From Pegea sp. RAD2-039 (Eukaryota > Chordata > Thaliacea > Salpida > Salpidae), in NCBI GenBank assembly GCA_034620365.1, contig JAQGEQ010000350.1, positions 62,001 to 126,000 on the forward strand: 64,000 nt of DNA. Reading direction: 5' to 3'. The notes under the pieces were generated by a model. It was given only the letters and a program-made list of their open reading frames with translations. It did not search any database and had not been told where the DNA came from. The translations under genes and the position numbers were made by a program. Positions 35,601 to 46,051 of this stretch are shown here, one piece after another. Position 1 is the first letter of the stretch; each line of letters opens with the position of its first letter.

Positions 35601-35721
35601 TTTTTTAATGTATTTACTACAATTTATTATTATTATAAACAGATTTAAGTATTCTGTAATTTTTTGTGTGATATTTTTCATATTTATAGTTGGCTGGTTA
35701 TAGAATTTATGAATCAATATA
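32637..35721. other. AT-rich intergenic sequence between HID1 and ARL2
   Basis: About 3.1 kb with no supportable gene. Short frames such as one near 33605 have no recognisable domain and lie in simple AT-rich sequence. Confidence 0.5.
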
Positions 35722-37464
35722 ATGGGATTGTTAACAATACTTAAGAAGATGAAGCAGAAAGAAAAAGAAGTTCGAATTCTTATGCTGTATCCTTTCTAGA
35801 GTTGATAAAATGATACAGTTTTAATTTTACTTTACATTATTTGTTGTAAGTCTTTTCAGATTGATAATAAGTTTGTAAAATTGATAATATTTTCTTATTA
35901 GGTAAATAATTGTTTTTTTATAGGCTGATATGATTTATAGTAAATTTTATGATTATTTCTAATGTTTTTTATTTATTGTTCTTAATTTGTTCTCTATAAC
36001 TTGTTAGTTATTATATTATAAACAATTCAATGTAAGTCTGATCATAATCATGAAAAAAATTCTTTAATAATGTATCAAATAGTGGATTAGACAATGCAGG
36101 AAAAACGACTATTCTCAAAAAGTTTATTGGTGAAGATATTAATACAATATCTCCAACACTAGGTTTTAACATCAAGACAATTGAACACAGAGGGTAATTG
36201 TATTTTTGTTTAAAAACTTTTATATACTTGCTACTCGTTTTGTGCAAGACAAAAATATTCACTTATAAACCAGTTACCTTTTTCTGAAATTCCATACAAT
36301 AAAAAGCTACAATTTAAAAAACATAGTTGGGTTTATTTAGTACCTTGACTTGTAAAAACTTCTCGACCTCCAAACACCAAGCCAAAAAATTTATCTTATT
36401 GTGTTTGCTGGTGGAGGTTGACTACATCCAGCAAAGCTGTTTAGTATGCTTCTGAAATGTTTTTTTGTTTAATTACAGCTTCAAAATGAATATTTGGGAC
36501 GTAGGTGGTCAGAGGTCCCTAAGATCTTACTGGAGAAACTATTTTGAGAGCACAGATGGACTTATTTGGGTTGTTGATAGTACAGATAAAAGAAGACTAA
36601 CAGACTGTGTTCAAGAACTTCATCAGCTACTTGTAGAAGAAGTAATTTATTGTTTTTGATAGAAACAGCTAAAAGTTTTCCTTATGTCAATTCTCATATG
36701 ATGAATTTTGAATAACTTGTAGATTTACTCCTAAAATTGTAGTTAGAACGTTCTGTTATCTAATATCAATTGTTACTAGTTACTGAAGCTTACAATTTTA
36801 TATTTTTCATAAATATTATAAAAGATATTTTGAGAAAAGACAAATGATTTGGTATTCGAAAAAGTTGATATTTCTGTATCTTGTTTACAACGTGCCTTAC
36901 TAGCCTAAGATAGAATTATAATCAGTAAATCCAAGAATTCATTCCAAAACTTTAGAAAAGATGAAAAACTATTTTTATCTTTTCATCTTCGCTGATTTGT
37001 GTCTTGAGAAGATACTTGATGCTCTTGTAACTTTGCCTCCAATTAAACTTTATTCTTTTTGATAAATCAATATTTATTTCTCTTTTAGCGACTTGCTGGT
37101 GCAACTTTGCTGGTGTTTGCAAACAAGCAAGACCTTCCCGGTGCTCTCTCTTCTGAAGAGATAAAAGAGGTAAGCTCCTTGACTCCATCTAGTGTCCATC
37201 TAAACAAGTCATCATTTTTCAAAGTCTTGTTGATATTTCATTAAAACTAAAAACTCTTCTACCTTAAGAAGTGGTGACCCCAAAGCCTAACTGACCACTT
37301 GATCTAATTTCCAACAAATTGTATTTTAGGTCCTTGATTTAGATAACATCAAAACTCACCACTGGTCGATATTGCCCTGTAGTGCAGTTACTGGTAAGAA
37401 CTTACTTCAAGGTATTGATTGGATCTTAGACGATATTTCAAGCCGCATATTCACTATGGATTAG
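35722..37464 (+). CDS. ARL2: ARL2 small GTPase, complete, five exons
   Basis: Exons 35722-35786, 36083-36193, 36479-36641, 37089-37169 and 37330-37464 give 184 residues, the same length as human ARL2. It opens [16 protein letters not shown], the ARL2 signature. GTPase motifs: P-loop GLDNAGKTT, switch I SPTLGFNI, switch [22 protein letters not shown], base recognition NKQD and CSAVTG. ARL2 controls tubulin folding through cofactor D, acts with ARL2BP at mitochondria and centrosome, and releases lipidated cargo from PDE6D. The chain ends SSRIFTMD without a prenylation box. Intron 2 holds a diverged 113-bp-family repeat at 36341-36420. No AATAAA lies between its stop and the next gene 205 bp downstream. 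Confidence 0.97.
36341..36420 (-). repeat. diverged copy of the 113-bp repeat family
   Basis: Reverse-complement copy inside ARL2 intron 2. CCTTGACTTGTAAAAACTTC then TCGACC matches the complement of the array's GGTCGAGAAGTTTTTACAAG. It continues through the CACCAAG junction into the TTGTGTTTGCTGGTGGAGG segment, so it spans the junction of one unit with the next. Confidence 0.75.
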
Positions 37465-37669
37465 TTAGAAGATAGTCGAATGAATGAACATTTAAAATTA
37501 ATTTTTATCTGCTTCTTACTACTTTCTTTATCATCTATTTTCTACTTCTCGACGAAATCTCAAATAATTTTCATTTTTAGCGTTTTTATTTCGTCTCTAA
37601 TCTATTTTATCGATAGAAAATAGAAAAGTTAAAAATAAGTAATTTTAAATTGAACATTTGTGAGTGAAA

Positions 37670-38691
37670 ATGCATCCTGTCTTATCGCCTTTCAAAGAAC
37701 TTTTACAAGATTACAAATTGATACTTGCAAGTAGCTCACCTCAAAGAAGACAACTTCTTCAGCAAATTGTGAGTGTTAACTGGAAAAGTTGAAAATATTT
37801 AACAAAATGACAACAGGGTTTCAACTTCACTGTCGAACCATCATCCTTTAATGAAGAATTTATCTCAAAAACAATTTATCTTCCATCAGAGTATATCAAA
37901 CTTGTTGCAACTAACAAAGCTCTTGAAGTTGCAAAGAAACATACTGAAGATGAAGAAGCAGTCCTGATAATAGCTGCAGATACAGTTATAGTGAGTTGAT
38001 GATCACTTCAACTCCACTTTTTATCATTTTTAAACAGGTTTATGAAGGAGAAATTATTGGAAAACCTCATGAACCTCGTGTTGCTGTAAAAACTTTACAA
38101 AAGTTGAGTGGTAAGGAACATGATGTATATACAGGAGTGTGTCTGATGTACACTGGAGGTTCTGCAGCTGATGGAGGAGTTTCTCGCGTTTTAGTTCGTG
38201 AAAGTTACTTCGAAACTATTACACAAGTAAAAATGTGTGATTTATCAGATGATATGGTTGAAAGTTATGTGGAATCTGGCGAACCACTGTAAGTATCTTT
38301 TAACTTCAATTTCTACTTCTTATCACCGTTTAATTTGCCAGCTACAGCTTTTGTTGATTCCCACGAAGAGTTTCTAACAATTAAAAAGTCACCACCTCGA
38401 CAATCATGTAAACATCATACTTGGTGGTTGAGGGTGCTTAAAACTCACTAGCTTCTAAATTCAAAACTTTTTCAGTTATTTTGCTGAATATTATCTAAAA
38501 CTTGTTGATAATTAAACCAGTATTTTTGTTAATTGAATCTTTGTTTTGATAGAAACAAGGCCGGTGCTTATGGTATTCAAGGTGTTGGTGCCGTTCTAGT
38601 TCAATATATAAAAGGAGATTATTCAAATGTAGTTGGTTTGCCGTTGAACCGACTTTGTCAAGAACTTCAAAAGTTTATCAAGAAATTGTAA
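37670..38691 (+). CDS. Maf/ASMTL-type nucleoside triphosphate pyrophosphatase, complete
   Basis: Exons 37670-37768, 37817-37990, 38038-38288 and 38553-38691 give 220 residues, a stand-alone Maf domain. Maf proteins hydrolyse non-canonical or surplus nucleotides (dTTP, UTP, modified NTPs) to the monophosphate and pyrophosphate, keeping them out of nucleic acid. The family motifs are intact: [11 protein letters not shown] at the N-terminus, AADTVI with the catalytic Asp at 88, IIGKP with Lys100, and [11 protein letters not shown]. Among animal proteins it most resembles the Maf half of ASMTL, but no methyltransferase domain follows before the stop. The next gene is a tandem paralogue with the same intron phases. 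Poly(A) may use ATTAAA at 38773. Intron 3 carries a repeat copy near 38418. Confidence 0.92.
38418..38457 (-). repeat. short diverged copy of the 113-bp repeat family
   Basis: Within Maf intron 3, ACTTGGTGGTTGAGGGTGCT and the following AAAACTCACTAGCTTCTA match the complement of the array's TAGAAGCAAGCGAGTCTTCA and CACCTTCAACCACCAAG blocks. Confidence 0.65.
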
Positions 38692-40313
38692 AACAACTTT
38701 TCAAATGCTGCTACTAATATTTCGATTTGTCAGTTTTTATTTGATATTTATAAAATTGTAGAACGAATATTGATTAAAATATTCCATTTTCATACACTAC
38801 ATCTCATTACATTTATTGAGGTTTGTTTTTAATCCAAGAGGTAAAATAACAGGAAAGATACTAAAACGGTTTCAAGTACCACAGTGTAGGATAAATAATG
38901 TAGAAAAAATAGGAACACTGCAAAGGCATAAGTAAAATAGAAGTTATAAATGGAAAACGAATTGAAAAAATAACTGGCAGTATCACTTGTAAACAAAATT
39001 TCTTGAATCATATTTGTAAAAAACCATTTTAGAAGAAGTGATAGATTTTGAGATGGTGTGGGGTCAGGAAGAAAATTCTAAATTGTGGAAATATGTAGTT
39101 AGCTCTAGTGATAATTTCAGGGAGATCGTAGTTACCCTAATGATAAAGCTATTAGTCTGCTGAATGTTAATAAAGTTGTTTGAATGAATTTTGAACAACG
39201 AAACTGTGAGAATGAAAGATTGCCATCTTCACAGAGGTCATTGAGGTAGAAGTGGAAAAAAAAACTATTATTAATTTCAAATTGTTGTTAGAGATCAGAT
39301 AAGATATTTCAATTTTCATAATAATTAGATTTACATTTAAAAGTAAGATAGAAAATATAAAAGTTAAAAATAAGTAATTTTTGAAAAATGTCCAAATAAA
39401 TCTAGTCTTAAAACATTTGGCAATTTGAAGTTAACTGGAACCGATTCTAAATATTTAATTTACGTAGTGAGTCCATTTTAAATTGTGAGGCACAAAGATT
39501 TCTTTAATGAGCGGAAATTGGGAAGTTTTATTGTTTTTTAGATAAAAGTCAGATGATTTTGGGATAGATTTTGAGGGTATATTTATCAGTAGGAGGAAAT
39601 ATCTGTCGATAGCTAACTTTAGTTGTTTAGATTGAAGCCATAAGTCATTAAACTCCAAAAAAGATTGAATAGTAAGTTATAAAAAGTTTAGCTTTGTCGC
39701 CAAAAAGCATCAAGCTTAAAAAACCATAGAGATGAAGAACAGTTTATAACGTTTTAATATAAATATAGAGAATGTTGCCTTGGGGAGGACCACTGAAGCT
39801 TGAATTTAAGTTTTTGATGAAGTCTTTTTGCCATCTATCTTTAAGAAATTGCTCAAAAGATATGAGTAGGTCATTATCGAATGACTCGAGAGTTTTGACT
39901 GATATGAAATGTGAAACTGAATCAAAAGCATATAAATAATATTAGTAGTTAGATTATTTACTGGAAATATAACCACCAGTTGATACACGACAACAACTGA
40001 TTACTGGGGTCTTTGAGGAAGTGACTCACATTGAATTTCAAAAAGTAAGCTGATGTACAGAAGATCAATCAGAAGATTTGGAAAGAAATAATTCGAGAAT
40101 TTGGCAAAAGCTACAAGTTAAAGAAATTGAATTTTAATTTGAATTTCTCTTACTATAAAATAAATTGAAAGTAAACAGCTGAAAATATTCTAATAACTTC
40201 GTCTCGATCAGTTTTGACAATAGACTATAGTGACGTAATAATAACGATGATCAGTTGTAAATGTTCAAAATGTTCAAAGATGTTAAATAAAGACTTTAAA
40301 GTCAAATAGAAAA
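38692..40313. other. intergenic between the Maf paralogues
   Basis: About 1.6 kb, AT-rich, with only small unconvincing frames on the minus strand (38829-39011, 39455-39658, 39806-39988). No domain is recognised. Confidence 0.5.
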
Positions 40314-41232
40314 ATGTTGTCTCCTTTAAAAGATTTATTAAAAGATTGTAAAATAGTTTTAACAAGTAGCTCAAAAGCGCGCAAAGAAATGTTTGAACAA
40401 GCAGTAAGTTGAAATGATTCAGTTAGAAATAATCTAGATTGTCTCAATATTATCAAAATTATTCAATTTTAGGGAATAGAACCGATTATCGAAACTCATT
40501 TAAATGAAGTAAAACTACATTCAAAAAATGTGAAAAGTATTTCAGAAATAACTGAACATCTTAGCAGTATAACATCAACAATGGCTTTTTATATCGCTAG
40601 AAAGTATGAAAAAAGCTCGCAGCCTGTTGTCGTAGTTTCACCAGCCTCTGTCATCGTAAGGTTTTGTAAATGTCTTCAAGATAACTCATAAAACTTTGAT
40701 CTCAGGTAGCAGGTCCGAAAACTTACGGAATTCCGCTCGAGTCTGTTCTAGCGAAAGAGATGCTAGAAGAACTTGTTGGTTTTACTCATCAATACATTAC
40801 AGGTGTTTATTTAGTTTTTTGTGGAAATCTAAAACCAGGAGATAAAGTTGACCGAAGATTGTGGAAAGAAAAATATTTCGAATCAAGAACCTTGGTGAAG
40901 TTAAAAAATTTAGATTCAAATATGATCGATGAGTATTTAAAGATGGACGAGCCTTTGTTAGTTGAAGTTTTAAAGTTTTAAATACTTTTATAGAAATATT
41001 GTAGTTAGAATTATTAAGTATTTCTCAGGATAAATACTTTAATTTGATTTAATCACAAAGTTGACGAGTTCATTTTATCAGTGATCAAGTTGGCGCTTAT
41101 GACGTCAACAAAGCTGGAATAGGTCTAGTCGAGTGGGTTCAAGGTGATTATAATAATTTGAGAGGTCTTCCCTTGTTCAAATTATGTTCTGAATTACGAA
41201 AACTGTTGGAAAAAAACCTTGAAAAATTGTGA
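40314..41232 (+). CDS. Maf-like tandem paralogue, probably catalytically inactive
   Basis: Exons 40314-40403, 40473-40655, 40706-40956 and 41082-41232 give 224 residues. Exon number, phases and the exact 251-bp length of exon 3 match the upstream Maf gene, so it is a tandem duplicate. Global features survive: TSSSKARKEM at the N-terminus, YITGVYLVF, WKEKYFESRTLVKLKNLD, MDEPL and KAGIGLVEWVQGDYNNLRGL. The active site does not: AADTVI has become SPASVI (Asp88 to Ala) and GKP has become GIP (Lys100 to Ile), with Arg27 replaced by Lys. All four exons stay open and in phase, so it looks like a retained pseudoenzyme rather than a dead gene. The last junction uses donor GTTAGT at 40957 inside an otherwise open frame. 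Without that splice the product would end seven codons on and lack the C-terminal strand. AATAAA is at 41279-41284. Confidence 0.85.
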
Positions 41233-41278
41233 CCACAGTAAATGTTTTAAGCGAAAAATGTAAATTGAAAAGCCTTTG

Positions 41279-41284
41279 AATAAA
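41279..41284 (+). promoter_or_regulatory. poly(A) signal of Maf-like paralogue
   Basis: AATAAA 47 bases after the stop codon. Confidence 0.65.
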
Positions 41285-41584
41285 ACATAAAACTGAAAAC
41301 TGTTTTCTTTCAGTTTTACTTTCCAGCTTTTTATGAATTTAACTTTTAATATTGATAGGCTTTGACCTGTTCATAAATTTAAAATATTTTAGTTTACGAC
41401 TTAAAAAACTCAACAAAATGGTTTTTAGCCGAAATGGAATTAAAATTTTATTTAAGAAAAATTGTTGAGTAATAAAATTAGAGTGAACTCACTCAACCAT
41501 GAAATGACGTCATCAAAAGCTCACAACAGAAAGGAACTTTTGATTTTTAACAAAGGCAGATTTGAAAAGAAGGTGATGACGTCA

Positions 41585-43646
41585 TTAAAGAATGACGCAA
41601 ATTCTCGATTTGGATGGCTCGTTCACCATCCGGTCCAAGGACTTGATCTTCTCTGTCATCGATGATACTTCTTCGCGAAGCAGATAGCGCAGCGATTCTT
41701 CTTTTTCGTTGATTCGATTCTCCACAAAGCTCTTCAACATCTTCTCTGCTCCTAGGATGTTTGCTTGGGTGCTAGATGTTGCTGCTTCAATCTTGTACAA
41801 AAACTTCTTCTCCAGACTTCGCGATCTTTCATTGACGCTGATCAATACATCTGCTGATTGCTTTTGAGAATCTTCAACTCCAACTTGGAAGTCTGTCTGG
41901 ATCGCGTCTTTGACCGCTAGAAGCTTCGATTCTGTATCTTTCCGGATCAACTCTTTCCATCTACTCTTTCCATCATCCACAATCCCTTCGAGACTCGATG
42001 ACAGTTTGTTTTCAACCTGAAATTTCGACATTCAAGATATTAAATCAAAATATGTCTTCAAAATTTCCAAATAATTATTTGGTAACACTGATTTCGAAAG
42101 AAATTTATTGGCAACACTAAACTGAGCTGCGTCTGCTAGATGTAAGTAATCCTCACAATCTGGACCAACAAACTCAAGTTTGGACAAAATCGGCCCCGAT
42201 GGTCGACAAACAAGACCATGGGCAGTTTTTTGAGAGTTTTAATTTATTATTTATTCAAAATGACTTCTAGGTTTTTCCACTAAATGTGGAATTGAAGAAA
42301 GAGTCTGTCAAGTGAGTTCCAATGATAAATAATAAATAAGTTGTAAAAACAGAAAAAAAAATATTTCATAAAAATAAATTGAAGTTAATTTCTAAATTAT
42401 TTCAATTTTTTTCATATTTATAATTCAAAAGCCATACTTGTTTAGTAATAAATACTTTTAATTTTACTAAGAAGCAGTTGCTACTAGTTTGATTACAAAG
42501 TATGATAATGCAAGTAAGAAGTCATCTAAACTTTTTCTGCTTCGTTTTGAACTATTTCTTGAACTTCTTTTCGAAATTGGTTTTCTAATTTATCAACTAT
42601 TGGTTGTAAAGTATCATCAGTGTAAGTCTTTGCAACTTCTTGTTTGATCTCGCTTTTTATTTCGTTCAAATTCTCTTCAAGGTCTTCTGCAGGATAAAGA
42701 TAAACTTTAAAGTATGTATTAGTCTAATAAATCAAGAAATTTTTAATGAATTTTTTCTGTAAGGCAAAAAAGAATTTTCAAATTTTACTCATTTATAAAT
42801 TTTTTTGCCGAAAACTCATTGACAATCAGAAGTGATAAAACTTTTTTACAAAATTAACTTTTAATAATCTCTTTCTCTTCAAGAAGTTTTTCTTTCAACT
42901 TTTGATGTAATCCTTCTGTATTCTTTTCAATAACTCCTTCAATATTTTGAAGAATTTGAATTTTTACTTCTTCTTCTTTCTTTTCCATTTTTATTTGAAA
43001 GTTGCTTCAAATAAATTTCAAAGTTTTATTTTCGAAAATTTTTGTGAAAATTTGAAAACTGATTTCTTATCACTTTAAGATATAAAAAAACGGTTTGATT
43101 CTTAAAAAATGATAAAAATGAAATTGAAATGAACTAAAGGAACTTGTTAAGTATCAATATATTAAAATATACAAAATAATCCAAATAGTAAATTCAGTAA
43201 TTATAGAATTTGCGAATTAATCAAAAATTTTTAAAATTGTAAAAGATAATTGAAAAGAAAAAGATGATACTTATATAAAATCAACTTTTAATCTTACCTT
43301 TTTTGTTTCTTGGATCTCTTATCTTCAGGAGTTGGTGGTTTTCTATAAAGATTTTGCTGAGATATGGATCTACGATCTTTCTGACTATGCAAGCCACTAG
43401 AAATACTTCTCTCTGTTCTCACAGTACTAACATGCAATATAAACTTTTCTTATTATCAAGTTATTCATCAAGTAGTTCATTCTACTTTTACTGATGTCAG
43501 TTTCAAGTCATTTTCTATAAAACCGTTTTTTTGGATAAAACTTTAATTTTTCATAAATATTTTACTAGAAAATAATTTGAGAGCGAAACCTACATTTAAA
43601 TAAAAAAATTAAAATCAAACAACCTTTTATATTTAACAGCTGACAT
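41585..43646 (-). CDS. coiled-coil protein, family not recognised
   Basis: Proposed exons in order: 43624-43646, 43298-43426, 42859-43004, 42532-42686 and 41585-42016, giving 294 residues with consistent phases. The N-terminus (MSAVKYKSTVRTERS) is basic and Ser-rich. From about residue 55 the chain is almost wholly charged and helical, as in a long coiled coil (for example LKEKLLEEKEIIKKDLEENL and KIEAATSSTQANILGAEKML). No catalytic or membrane segment is seen. The junction after exon 4 is uncertain: the donor is a weak GTTTAG, and if it is not used the protein ends at the TAG complement at 42526-42528 with 152 residues. In that case 41585-42016 would belong to another transcript. The last part loosely recalls FAM81-type coiled coils, but I would not name it. 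It lies tail to tail with the Maf-like gene. Confidence 0.6.
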
Positions 43647-45009
43647 CTTGCACTTGCCACTGATTCTTTAAAACTTATGAGTGTAACTGATTTTTCTGTT
43701 TATAAACGGCATCAATTTTGAGAAAAAAAAAGATGAATTATATATGACAAGGTCTTGGTATCTCGAATTAAATTTTGTTTCCATATTTTCTACTTTCAAC
43801 TACACTACATAAATACAAATTAACTTAAAACGATGAAAATTATATAAATATAATAACAACAATAATAAGTATTTTTTGTTTGTAGTTGTCATTGAATTTT
43901 TTTCTAAATAGGAATGCTCTTTACAACTAATTGTTATAATTTTAAATTGTCAAAATTATTTGAATAATTAAAACTTTTTTATAAGTTTAAAAAGAGTTGA
44001 ATTATAAGATTGCTTTATATATAAGTGCCGAATGAAACATTCGATAAAACGGTTACTGAAAACTGATCAAGTCTTTTCTAAACTTTTTAGTTGGCCTTAT
44101 CAAATGTCGGTACAAATATTTACAAAATCAGTTTAGATAATCTGTTAATAATCACTTTATAGTAACAAATCGTTTCGCTACAAGTTTAATTGTTTGGAAA
44201 ATATGATTTAAACTGAAAAAAGTTCTTAAATGTTCTCAGTAATCAAGCTTTTCAGGATTTGAATAAAATAGAGTCATTTAAGAAGTTGTTGTTTGAATAC
44301 AAAGATGTTTCAACTTTAAAGGTTCTGAGTGATTAGAATGCATGATATATGAAAACTGATTCTTGAATTTTCAACCATCATTTTGTTTCGAAGTTGGACT
44401 AATTAAAAAGAAAGTTTTTGAAAAATAACTGATCAAAATATTAACCATGAGCAAACCTAAAGTTCTCTTCATTAATAGATCCTTAAAACAATATTTTATT
44501 AATGCAAAAAAAAAACAGTTTTATCGAAATAACTTCTTCCAAATAACTCAAACTTTTGGTTATATACTAAAAAGCTAATTTGATTTCATCTTCTACAAAA
44601 ATACTTTTATGATGCTAATTACAACTAGGTTAGAAATTGTTGATATATTCAACACATATCCAATATATTGAATAAATCTTGAGTTTTGATAAGACAACCA
44701 AGCCAGTTAACATTTTCCAGGTTTATATACGAATGTAAAGGATAAAAAATCAACACATTTTCTCATATTCAATAACAAAAAAATCTCAAAAATCTACTAA
44801 AAAGAATATAAATATACAACCAGATATTGTAGGGTTCTTATACACACAGATAAAACTGATGAACCAAACTTTTCTATCCTAAATATAAGTGCAAGCATAA
44901 AAGAATTTGTTAGTCGAGTCGAAGTGATTCTACAATCCGAGTTGTGTATTTTATAGAAAAGAAAAATGTTGAATAAAACAAGAAAATTGTAAGCTGTTTG
45001 TTTCTCTGT
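43647..45009. other. intergenic, no gene seen
   Basis: About 1.4 kb of AT-rich DNA between the start of the coiled-coil gene and the end of calcineurin B, both on the minus strand. No coding frame is supported. Confidence 0.45.
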
Positions 45010-46051
45010 TTAAACATCAACAACCATTTTCTTGTCTACATCTAAGTTAGAAACGATCTGAAAGCAGAGAAGATAAATCTTTGTTAGCTGGGATTTTTTT
45101 TACATTTCTACAAATAATTAAATGAAAACTGAAAGTTTTAACAAATAGATTTAAATGTCATAAAATCGTTAATTTCACAAATACTTCAACAATAATTAGG
45201 TTTTCAAATTTACATCAATCATGATTTATTTTAATTTTGGAAGTACTAGAGATTACAAACCATAGAAAACTCCTCAAATGATATCTTCCCATCTCCATCC
45301 TTATCAGCGTATATGATGGTTTTATCAACAATTTGTTGCAGCTGAGAATCTTTCAAATTCGTTCCCACCATCATCTTGAGGACTTGAAAAAGCTCCCCGT
45401 TTGAGATGAAGCCATCATTATCCATATCATAAATTCGAAAAGCAACTACAAAATATCTTCCTCAATTTTTGAAATATTTAAAAGGTGAAGAAATTTAGAT
45501 TATTTTCATCGCCCACCACAAAAGTTACAAATTGTTTCAACTTACATTTCAACTTCGACAATTTATCGCCTTTGACGCTAAACTGAGAGACTCCTTCAAT
45601 GAATTCTGTAAAAATCAATTATCAATGATGTCGTAATTGATATAGGAGGAAGACACAAACCCCGAAAATCCAGCTCCCCATTTCCATCTTGATCAAATAT
45701 CTCGATAACTCTTTGAACAAGAGGATTCTGTTGAAGTTCAGGAAGAGACATGAACTCATCAATACTTAAAGATCCCGAATTATCGAGGTCCAATTTACGG
45801 AAACGTTTTCCAAGTCTCTGGATCTCTTCAGGATCAACTGGATCATTGTTGAGATGTTTAAAAAAGTTTTACAGAAAATTTGTTTTATGTCATTGATGTT
45901 AAAGAGTGGTAGAAAAGAGATTTTTATTATCTTTCTACATTCATACTGTTTTGTGTTTGTTAGAAGAATTGTAGAAATTGTCATATGTTGAATCAAATAA
46001 ATAAAACTTACAATGAGAACACATCTCCATAGGAAGTGAAAGTTCATTTCC
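45010..46051 (-). CDS. PPP3R1: calcineurin B regulatory subunit, complete except initiator exon
   Basis: Exons in order: 46012-46051, 45661-45837, 45546-45605, 45261-45445 and 45010-45057. They encode 169 residues; with an initiator Met on an upstream exon the total is 170, the human length. Four EF-hand loops are intact: [24 protein letters not shown] (split by an intron), [12 protein letters not shown] and [12 protein letters not shown]. The C-terminus KKMVVDV is the family ending. The first exon found opens [13 protein letters not shown] in phase 0 after an acceptor, so the ATG must sit alone at the end of an upstream exon and the protein would be N-myristoylated on that Gly. It is the calcium sensor of the calcineurin phosphatase, binding the catalytic A subunit. 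One candidate for the ATG-only exon is the CAAAATG/GTGATA context at about 46223-46230, but this is weak. Confidence 0.95.
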
